From Chromera velia (taxonomy: Eukaryota > Sar > Chromeraceae), in assembly GCA_018398765.1 (NCBI GenBank), contig JAHBMJ010001603.1:1-25000 (forward strand): a DNA stretch of 25,000 nt, in the 5' to 3' direction. The notes under the pieces are model-generated. The model saw only the letters and a program-made list of their open reading frames with translations. It searched no databases and was not told the origin of the DNA. Both the position numbers and the translations under genes were made by a program. Positions within the stretch are counted from its first letter, which is position 1; each line of letters starts with the position of its first letter. Below are positions 17,365 to 25,000 of this stretch, in pieces.

Positions 17365-18361
17365 CACTCAACGCAAACCGCACGGACCAGTGTTTCATCC
17401 TCATCAGCCGAAAGTAGAACCCCCCCTCCAACGGTGAAAAAGCGGAGGACGTCTTCCGGTCTGACTCAGGGAGACGGGCAGAAAAGACCCCAAAGAGAAG
17501 GAGACGGCAGTCTGGATCTTTCTCTGGGCTCTAATGGAGAAGGAGAGAGCAGGGTTAGACGAAAGAAGAGGTCCCTTTCCCTTTCCATGGGAGGGAGTGG
17601 TAGGGTGCTTTCACAGAGAGGCGCAGACAAAAAAAAAAAAGAAGGCAAGCGACATGATTCGCAAAAAGGAGACTTAAGCGAGAGAGAACGGCATAGCTCC
17701 TTCTGTCTTCCACCTTCCTCCCTCTCTTCATCGAAGTCCGGACTTTCCTTGCAGTCTTCATCAGCATCTGTGTCTGGCTCTCAAACTCTTAGGAAGATGA
17801 AGGAGCGGGAAAGCAGAATCAAAAAAAGGGAAAAGGATAGAGAAAAAGAGATTAGAAAAAGACTCTGAGAGAGAAGAGAGATTGGTGGAGAGAGAGGAAG
17901 AGGACCTTGCCAGTGAAGATGCACGAGCTCGAGGCACAAGGCAGTGTCTCTCCACAGATGTTTGCTGGGTGTCTGAGCACGGGAAAGAAGGGGAGGTGGC
18001 AGGAGGTACCGGAGACGAAACCATACAAGTGGCTGACGGGAGTCTTTCAAGACCTACTGCAGACGATGCGGGTCAGTCGAAAAGGCAAGGGNNNGGGGGG
18101 GGGTCTCCTCAGTGTAAGCTTTCCTTTTGTGTGTGTCACATGGCCGGGTGGATGGGGGGTCTCTTTGTTTCAGCCCACACGTTCATGTGTGTGTGTGTGT
18201 GTATATGTATGTGTGTGCGTGTATATATGTTTGCGTATGTGTATTTACGCATGTATGTTTGCGTGTTTGTATTTTTGTGTGTGTGTATGTGTGTATGTGT
18301 GTTTGTGTATATATGTTTGCATGTGTATGTTTACGTATGTGTGTATGTGTGTGCGCGTATT

Positions 18362-18394
<33 letters not shown>

Positions 18395-21300
18395 TGTGTG
18401 TCTCTGTATGTGTGTGTGTGTATGTGTTTGTGTGTGTGTGGTATGTGTGTGGTGTGTGTGTGGTATGTGTATGGTGTGTGTGTATGTGTGTGTGTGTGGT
18501 GTATGTGTGTGTATGTTTGTGTGTGTGTGGTGTATGTGTGGTGTGTGTGTGGTGTGTGTGTGTATGTGTATGTGTGTGTGTATGTGTGTGTATGTATAGT
18601 ATGTATGTGTGACACTGTGTGTGTGTGTGTATGTTTGCGTGTTTATATATATGTATGTGTATGTGTGTATGTGTGTGAGTGTGTGAGTGTATGTGTTGTA
18701 TATGGCGTTAGCTTGATTGTACCTGCCAGTCATCAATACTTTTGCGCTCGTACTTCTTTTGCCATTCTAGTTCGCAACATCCTGGCTTCTTCCTTCTGTG
18801 GTCTTGACATTGATACGCCTTCAGTATTCTTCAGCTTTTCCTATATTGCAGAGAGCATTCCGGAATGGTGGAGGGTGTCATTGGTTAGAGCGAAAAACAC
18901 CGCTACCCCACCAGAGGTGGCAGAGCAGCAGGAGGGGGACTCCTCCTCCGTGTCAGAAGCGTCAGAGCGGGAACTGGTCCACAAACATGCCCAAGGGGCA
19001 AAGATGTTTTTGCTGTTTGGGGGGGGGGAGAGAGAGGTGAACAAAAGCCCTCCTCTGAGAGCGGTCAAACGGAAGACGGGGGCGGGGATAGGGAGTGAAG
19101 GAGCTCCGGCTGCAACAAAAAGAGCCACAAGATTCTCCCAGAGGGAAGAGGGAAGGAAGGAGAGAGGGGAGAAAGAACAAGTCGAGCGGGACAGAGACAA
19201 ACAGGAGAGAAAGGTGTATGTTGGGAGGCTGCACCTGAATGTGTAAAAAGGTATTTCAGGTTTGGTCGCCTTGTCGAATTTCACTTTGTACGCTCTTCCG
19301 CCTCCTGCCTCATTTATGAACGGTTTTTGAATTTGTCTGAGACAGAGTCTTTCAGTTCAAGCACCACAATAACCTCAAAGCAAGCTCAATGTGTCGTTGA
19401 TTCACTTTTGTCATTTCTCTGCTTCCCTACCTGCCTGTCTGATTGATTGATTCGACTTTAGCTGTGAAAAATACGATCGATCGGCATGGCTGAAGAGATT
19501 GATTGAGTAGGTTTGTGACTTCTGGCAGAAGATTTCATTCGTTTTCCACAACAGTGGCCGTGTAATCCCCCGATGTTGATTCGATGTCAAGCCTTTCGCC
19601 GTGTGTTTCTCGTTGCAGGCCTTCGTTTGTGGTAATTAACTGATTAATTTTCCTTCCTTTTCTGTCTTCTTTATGCAGAGGCAGTGAGGGAAGGTCTCTC
19701 CGTCTTCGGAGACGTCGAGGAAGTTGTCGTCAAGACTTCATGCCATGGATGGATCGATCGAGACATGCATGTAGCCACGTCCTCACATGAATACCTTCCT
19801 CTATTCGATCCTTTCTAAAATTTCTCTCTTCGTGGATGTTTGTGATGCTATGCTGTACCATGCACACTTCTGAGCAGTCCAAATATTTGATTTGCAGACA
19901 ATGTGCAGTAGGTGTTGTCTGGAAAAGCAATTTGGCTGTCGATACGATCACTTCAAGTACATTGCGCCACCCGAGTTCGGAATCCACCGGTGCATGTCCT
20001 GAAGCTGTCCCCTCTTTCTCATGTAACCTTATTGAATGTGTCTACATGCAGTCCCATCGACGGCCTATGCGTTCGTCATGTTTAGGCATCCGTGGAATGC
20101 AGAGTATGCACTCGAGACTGGGTATGCAAAGGTTAGTTCGCTGACTTTGTTGTGACTAAGTAACAAAGCATGTGCATACACGCATTGCCATACTTCGAGC
20201 AGCGCGAATGATTCGTATGATTTCATCATTCATGTTATTGAATTTCTTCTATTTTTCTTTTTTCGACATCTGCTTTTGCAAGCTTGACTGGTGGTGTCCC
20301 TGTTTCTTTCTTTGTCTGTCTCTCTTTCTTTGTTTTTGCATTTTATCACCATGCAGTTGGTATGTTCTGCCTCTTTTCAGTGCCAGACTGAGTCTTGCAA
20401 CTTGGAGGTGACCAGGCATAAAAGCAACGATTGAATGGGCTAAACCATAGATTGAAGATGAGTGAAGGCACATGATGTGACTTTCAATGAAATGAGAGAA
20501 CTACTTATCAAGCTTGTGAGGGATAGTTCCAAAAGTGTGCTGACAGTATAACGGACTTTTCCCATATAAATGTTGCCACAAAAAACGCTCTATCAGATGT
20601 CTTCTGACGGTTTTAGAAGATGTCTGACAGAGCGTTTTCTCGATTTTGACTTTTTTTTTGGGAGTGCACTTTCGGGGCTCTGGAGCAGATGGGTGTTGCT
20701 GGGTCCCCTCGAGTCGGCACGAAGTGGAGCTTGGAGGTGGGTCCAGTGGACACCAGCCGTCTTAGTCTTGTTTCCAACGTCTTCCTGCCAGTGCTTGCTG
20801 CTTCTCCTCCTGTTTAAGCGGGGAAGGGCTGCCGGCCTTATCTAGGTATTAAAGTACTGCTGCCCTCATCGCTCTCCTTACTCTTTCCTTACAAGTCACA
20901 GTCTTGGGAGCCCCGGGGTCAACCCCCAGGTCAGCTTGTCCGGACCCGCTGCTTCTTAGGCTCTTGGTTTTTTCCTTAGGACCTTGTGCATGCAGAATAA
21001 GCTGAACAGAAGTGCTTCCTTGACTGCACAAAGCGTGAACGCCTGTCCCTCCGTGTTTGCAGGTGTTGGTGGACGGAGACTTGGGAACACCTGCAGGTCA
21101 GTTAAGGAAGCGCGGCTTGCTCTCTCGCTTTGTATGATGATTTGTTTAGTATCCTGGATTTCAGCTTCTTTATTCTGCTAGGAGCTTGACAGAAACGTAC
21201 AAAGGAGGTCATTGAGAGAGGGTTGATGGAGAGTCTGCTGGAGCCTCCATTTTTTGACCGCCTCTTCTGAAGCTTTGCAGAGCTCTCAGTCGTGCCAGAC

Positions 21301-22755
21301 ATTTTTCCACCTAGACCAATCGCTCAGCTTTCATATATTTGAATGTCTTCCACTTGCTCCATGTGTATTAGTCTTTCAAAGCGGTGCATACTATCCCGAC
21401 GCAAGTGCTACTTACTTGTTCAGCCTTTCTTATTTGTGGCACTCCATACTGGTCTCCGTCTAAACATCTGGATCTACCTACAGACCTGTCTTTCTTTTTC
21501 ACAGTTTCTCATTGACACATGCAGAACGATTTGCAAGCTTTTACGCCGTGTAGTGTGAGTTCTTTGTGAAAAGAATTATGTTGTCTCTGTGCCCTGTTCT
21601 TTGGAATCCTCTCCAACCCCTGCTGACCGTCTCATGTCCGGTCTGACCAGCCTAGCTGTGAAGCCCTCCTTCCTGCACTGTTTCTCTTGCAGAAAAAGCA
21701 ATTCTTTGTACTTGATTAGCGGCGCTAAACGTTGCTATTGAGCGTATCCATTAGTGTTGTGCCTGTGTATTTCTTTGCAGGTAACATTCACTAACTTCCA
21801 TGTGCCGCAGTGATCATAATTTTTCCTTAGCTAATCAACCAGTCTTTTGAGCACATTTGAGCAGATTCGCACAGGAGTAACGATTTTAAATGCTCTAAAA
21901 AGCTTTAGATTGCTTTAAGTAACCTAGTTTTACTTTATAATAAAGCTAGAATATAGTAAATTTAAAAGTCACTTTGAATTCCACTAAGTCCTACTTTGGA
22001 GTCCACTTTGTTAAGAGGCGTTTCTGATCGGTCGAGCGTCTCGAGAACGCATTAAGACTGATGTGCTCAGATCTTGTGAACGCGTCAAGACTAATCTTTC
22101 TGATCTGTTAAGCGTCTCGAGAACACATCAAGACTGATGTGCTCAAATCTCGTGAACGCGTCAAGACTGATCTTTCTGATCCGTTGAGCGTCCCGAAAAT
22201 GTATCAAGACTGATGTGCTGGGATCTCGTGAACGCGTCAAGACTGATCTTTCTGATCCGTTGAGCGTCTTGAGAATACATCAAGACTGATGTGCTGGGAT
22301 CTCATGAACATGTCAAGACTGATCTTTCTGATCGGTCGAGCGTCTCGAGAACATATCAAGACTGATGTGCTCAGATCTCGTGAACACGTCAAAACTAATC
22401 TTTCTGATCGGTCAAGCGTCTCGAAAACACATCAAGACTAATGTGCTGGGATCTCGTGAACGTGTCAAGACTGATCTTTCTGATCGGTCGAGCGTTTTGA
22501 GAACATATCAAGACTGATGTGCTCAGATCTTGATCGTGAACGTATCAAGACTGATCTTTCTAATCGGTAGAGCATCTCGAGAACGCATCAAGACTGGTGT
22601 GCAGGGGTGTTACCCACATTTTATCTACGTATAGTCATCTTTGGTAGTTGTTTCTTGACGCCTACTTTGTCTGCCTCCTTCTTTTTCTTGCAGAGCTCGT
22701 CTATATGCCGGGGCCTTTCTACACGTACTCTAAAAAGCCATCTCGCGTGTCGTAG
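17365..22755 (+). CDS. Multi-exon RRM RNA-binding protein with charged N-terminal region
   Basis: Supported exons: 17365-18071 (after CTGCAG), 18852-19240, 19681 to about 19740-19778, 20052-20131, 21063-21096 and 22694-22755 (TAG). A 19898-20000 exon is uncertain. The N-terminal part is Ser/Lys/Arg/Glu-rich (VKKRRTSSG, SRVRRKKRSLSLS, KMKERESRIKKREKD). The RRM is assembled across introns: RNP2 strand KVYVGRLHLN; helix and strand AVREGLSVFGDVEEVVVK; RNP1 strand TAYAFVMFRHP; helix NAEYALETGYAK; last strand VLVDGDLG; tail LVYMPGPFYTYSKKPSRVS. Phases agree from exon 2 into 3, exon 5 into 6 and exon 6 into the last (phase 1). RRM proteins bind single-stranded RNA, often in nuclear mRNA processing. 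In exon 1 the frame shifts by one extra base, probably at the A7 run 17821-17827; taking one base away makes the exon end in phase 1, as exon 2 requires. The loop joining strands 2 and 3 is unresolved. The first exons lie upstream and are unknown. Confidence 0.75.
18092..18094. other. Assembly gap (NNN)
   Basis: Three undetermined bases inside a G-run just after the donor GTCAGT (18072). The gap length is probably arbitrary, and it lies in the intron, so it does not affect the RRM coding frame. Confidence 0.95.
18187..18690 (+). repeat. (TG)n-rich intronic tract of about 500 bases
   Basis: Alternating TG with TATG, TTTG and GGTG variants fills most of the 18072-18851 intron. The open frames across it on both strands (Val/Cys/Met or Thr/His/Tyr) are compositional artefacts. 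Alternating purine-pyrimidine DNA of this length can adopt Z-form. Confidence 0.9.
20582..20638. repeat. 24-bp-stem hairpin in an RRM gene intron
   Basis: The arms AAAACGCTCTATCAGATGTC plus TTCT (20582-20605) and the inverted copy (20615-20638) pair at 21 of 24 positions around a 9-base loop. The hairpin lies between the exons at 20052-20131 and 21063-21096. It is short enough to be a MITE end pair or an RNA hairpin. Confidence 0.7.
22019..22606 (+). repeat. 76-bp tandem satellite, nearly 8 copies, dimeric unit
   Basis: TCTGAT/TCTAAT landmarks recur at 22023, 22099, 22175, 22251, 22327, 22403, 22479 and 22559: seven exact 76-base steps, except the last (80, with a TGAT insertion). Each unit contains two related halves, TCTCGAGAACRCATCAAGAC and TCTCGTGAACGCGTCAAGAC, each continuing into TGAT, so it is a two-monomer higher-order repeat. 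It lies in the last intron of the RRM gene model. Confidence 0.9.
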
Positions 22756-22920
22756 TTCGAACCTGGATTTTTAAGTATTTCATAGCATTTCCAGACTAAT
22801 CCGGCAACATTCCTGCAATAACGATGACATATCCAGCCAGTTGATATAATTAAGACAGCTGCGTTTCTATACCGTTAATTTGCCTTAAAGGTAATAACTT
22901 TGAAAGGTCTAGCAAGGCCA
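22756..22920. other. 3' flank of the RRM gene
   Basis: After the TAG at 22753-22755 the frame is open again for some codons and then closes. No clear polyadenylation signal is seen, and no further gene starts here. Confidence 0.4.
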
Positions 22921-22924
22921 CTTA

Positions 22925-23050
22925 TTGGTACACATGCATGTAACCAGTTGGTTACCAATCCTAACTGGTAGGTAAATAATACCGTAAATTACTTGAATTC
23001 TTAATTTAATTGGTAACCAAAAAAGCTAGCTCCAAAAGGTTGGTAATCAA
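22925..23050 (+). repeat. Diverged GGTTACC-type repeat
   Basis: TAACCAGTTGGTTACCAATC and later AATTGGTAACCAAAA resemble the GGTAACC-rich modules at 5688-6222 and 8073-8302. The match is partial and lacks the TGCTGTTAGGAGTA end, so it is probably an old relative. Confidence 0.4.
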
Positions 23051-23323
23051 TTTTTTGGTGGATTCGTTATAAATCCTTATATATGTATTAAATCAAAAAG
23101 CTTTTTATACAATTTTTTAATATATAGATAACTATTGAAAAAATTTTAAACTTCTTTTATAACTTAATTATTAAGAGTCTCAAAGAATTTCAAACTTTTT
23201 TAAAACTTACTAAAAGTCTAGGCGTTGGCTATAAAAAAATAAAAAAAAGAAAAAAAATAAGCGATCAGAGGATTTTTTTTTTTTTGTTTTTCACCCTAGC
23301 TAAACAACACTAAACACTAGACT

Positions 23324-23383
23324 AAACAACAGTTGTACAATACATACAACAACACTTGTGCAACAGTTGAACAACTGTTGTTT
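23324..23383. repeat. Perfect 13-bp inverted repeat within A/T-run sequence
   Basis: AAACAACAGTTGT (23324-23336) is mirrored by ACAACTGTTGTTT (23371-23383). The flanks are a T-run (from about 23272) and an A-run (to about 23420), so the whole 23272-23420 stretch can fold further. It lies directly before the tandem 400-bp repeat. Confidence 0.7.
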
Positions 23384-23430
23384 GACTGAAAAAGAAAAAA
23401 AAAAAAAGAAAAAAGTAAAAGATCTTGGGG

Positions 23431-24318
23431 GATCTTTTTTTTTTTTCTTTAACTGACGCCTAGCTAAAAGTCTTAAACCTAGTCTCAAACTTATTCACTA
23501 AGTTAGTGAAAGTGCAGCTAAGATTAAACTGCTGTGCCCTTTTTCATTCAGAATGCCTGGTAGAGCGTGCATCCAATTCATTGTGCAGCCTGGTATAGCG
23601 TCTGCCTGGTAGACCGGATCCGAATAATCGGTTGTAACTGCAACTTTTGCAACATGAATAATCGGCTCTTGTTGTTCCACACCCGAATAATGCACCGATC
23701 CAAATAGATCCGAATATTTGGTTATGATTCCACAGTTGAGTATACTGTCCAGACATACCCCGCAACTTAATCCCTAGGAGACTAAGTACAACATGTAAAG
23801 CTCAACATAACAAGGGGACTCAACATAACAGGGAGATCTTTTTTTTTTTTCTTTAGCCGATGCCTAGCTAAAAGTCTTAAACCTAGTCTCAAACTTATTT
23901 ACTAAGTTAGTGAAAGTGCAACTAAGATTAAACCGCTGTACCCTTTTTCATTCAGAATGCCCGGTGGAGCGTGCATCCGATTCATTGTGCAGCCCGGTAT
24001 AGCGTCTGCCCGGTAGACCGGATCCGAATAATCGGTTGTAACTGCAACTTTTGCAGTATAAATAATCGGCTCTTGTTTTTTTATATCCGAATAATGCACC
24101 GATCCGAATAGATCCGAATATTTAGTTATAATACCGCAGTTGAGCGTACTGTCCAGACATACCCTGCAACTTAATCTCTAGGAGACTAAGTACAATATAT
24201 AAAGCTCAACATAACAGGGGGATCTTTTTTTTTTTTCTTTAGCCGACGCCTAGCTAAAAGTCTTAAACCTAGTCTCAAACTTATTTACTGAGTTAGTGAA
24301 AGTGTAACTAAGATTAAT
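23431..24318 (+). repeat. Tandem repeat of about 400 bp, 2.25 copies
   Basis: Each copy starts GATC plus a T12-14 run and CTTT, then CGCCTAGCTAAAAGTCTTAA (one base differs in copy 2). Copies begin at 23431, 23835 and 24221 (steps of 404 and 386). The longer step is due to a duplicated CAACATAACA-type end in copy 1. The third copy stops after about 98 bases. Copies differ by scattered substitutions, mostly transitions. Both full copies carry a 65-codon minus-strand frame, but the changes are not silent-biased, so it is probably not a gene. Confidence 0.9.
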
Positions 24319-25000
24319 TTAAAAACCGCTATACTTAGTATTGTACATTAGAACGTTTGAAAGGCTAAACAGCATAAATTAGGCTAAACACACACATATA
24401 TGAAACAATAAAGACTCCAAACTTTAATACTAGCTTTATATTATAATACTGTCTATATCCTACCTCCAGTTTGACGGTCTACTACTGTTTATAATACTGG
24501 TTGGCCTCCTACTACCCCCTACCTCCAGTTTGATGGTGGTGTCCCCGCACCCATGTCGGTTCCCTCTAGCTTCTCTAGTTAGTTCTTCATCTCCTCTCTT
24601 ACACTAGCTCCTCCACCCCAGCTTCCACTGTGCATACTAGTACACACTCTAGTGCACACTGTATGTACCCCCCACATACATCCCCCGGCTAACCCCCAGT
24701 CACGAAGTTACTAAGATCTCAACCTTTTTCACGCTTAATTCAACAGTGATTTTTTAGTTTTAAATTAGGTTTCATATATAGCATATAGTAGGTTAATTTC
24801 AAAATTGGATCGTAATAGGTTATTATAGTTTATAAACAAAATTGGATCAATCAATCAATCAATCAAATTCACTTTGTTGAAACAATGAGATATAATGAGA
24901 CCTACTGGACTTTGACACATTTTTAGGCTTTGAAATTGGATCAACTAAATGAATTCAAATTCATGTCAATCAATTTCAACATAATTGAATCATAATTGTG
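24319..25000. other. AT-rich end region, no gene seen
   Basis: There are stops in all frames. Small features are a duplicated ACCTCCAGTTTGA phrase at about 24460 and 24520, and a (TCAA)n microsatellite at 24847-24866 followed by diverged ATCAA/ATTCAA sequence to the window end. Confidence 0.5.

Noticed and set aside
18127-18736. Cys/Val/Met-rich (+) and Thr/His-rich (-) open frames
   Set aside because: They are translations of the (TG)n intron repeat; they are bounded by a good donor and acceptor of the RRM gene.
22745-22770. B-box-like AGTTCGAACCT
   Set aside because: No A box or cloverleaf around it, and it overlaps the end of the RRM coding exon.
23498-24099. A 65-codon minus-strand frame in both copies of the tandem repeat (MHYSGVEQQ.. 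and MHYSDIKKQ..)
   Set aside because: The two copies differ by many amino-acid-changing substitutions, so no protein constraint is visible; open by chance in a duplicated unit.
23431-24318. CRISPR-like array
   Set aside because: The repeats are about 400 bp and contiguous without unique spacers, in a eukaryotic context.

Overview
The window is nuclear DNA of a eukaryotic microbe. The evidence is GT...AG introns with pyrimidine-rich acceptors, exons scattered over kilobases, microsatellites, tandem satellites and inverted-repeat elements, with no operons or Shine-Dalgarno sites. Long leucine-rich-repeat proteins, ankyrin genes and long repeat-filled introns suggest an alveolate such as a chromerid (Chromera-like). 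That placement is inference and cannot be proved from this window alone.

Layout. 1-1122: no confident gene, one possible small exon. 1169-2407 (+): a two-exon gene fragment of unknown function with a faint VEFS-box-like signature. 3321-5283 (+): a ubiquitin-like plus ankyrin-repeat locus, broken by four apparent frameshifts and two TAG codons. 5688-8302: a nest of inverted-repeat elements, including a 464-bp foldback element and a 1.2-kb element with (TTTGA)n ends and a possible decayed minus-strand ORF. 8573-11152 (-): an intact 859-residue LRR protein, the best gene in the window. 11374-11985: short palindromes and repeats. 12498-12970 (+): an exon encoding an ADF-H (twinfilin/cofilin-type) actin-binding domain, split by one apparent frameshift. 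13183-13535: a CCTT pyrimidine tract. 13631-17083: a segment bounded by 45-bp inverted repeats and holding a 35-bp minisatellite and a perfect 32-bp inverted repeat. 17365-22755 (+): a multi-exon RRM RNA-binding protein gene with a Ser/Arg/Lys/Glu-rich N-terminal part; its introns hold a TG repeat, a hairpin and a 76-bp satellite. 22920-25000: AT-rich repeats, including a roughly 400-bp unit in 2.25 tandem copies.

The genes do not form a pathway: actin dynamics (ADF-H), RNA binding (RRM), protein-protein scaffolds (LRR, ankyrin/Ubl). The most curious signal crosses genes. All six apparent frameshifts are in the same direction (one extra base), and most can be placed in a homopolymer. The two TAG codons in the ankyrin locus fall at the same position of two different repeats. 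This could be pseudogene decay, assembly overcalls, or recoding; only RNA or read data can decide.
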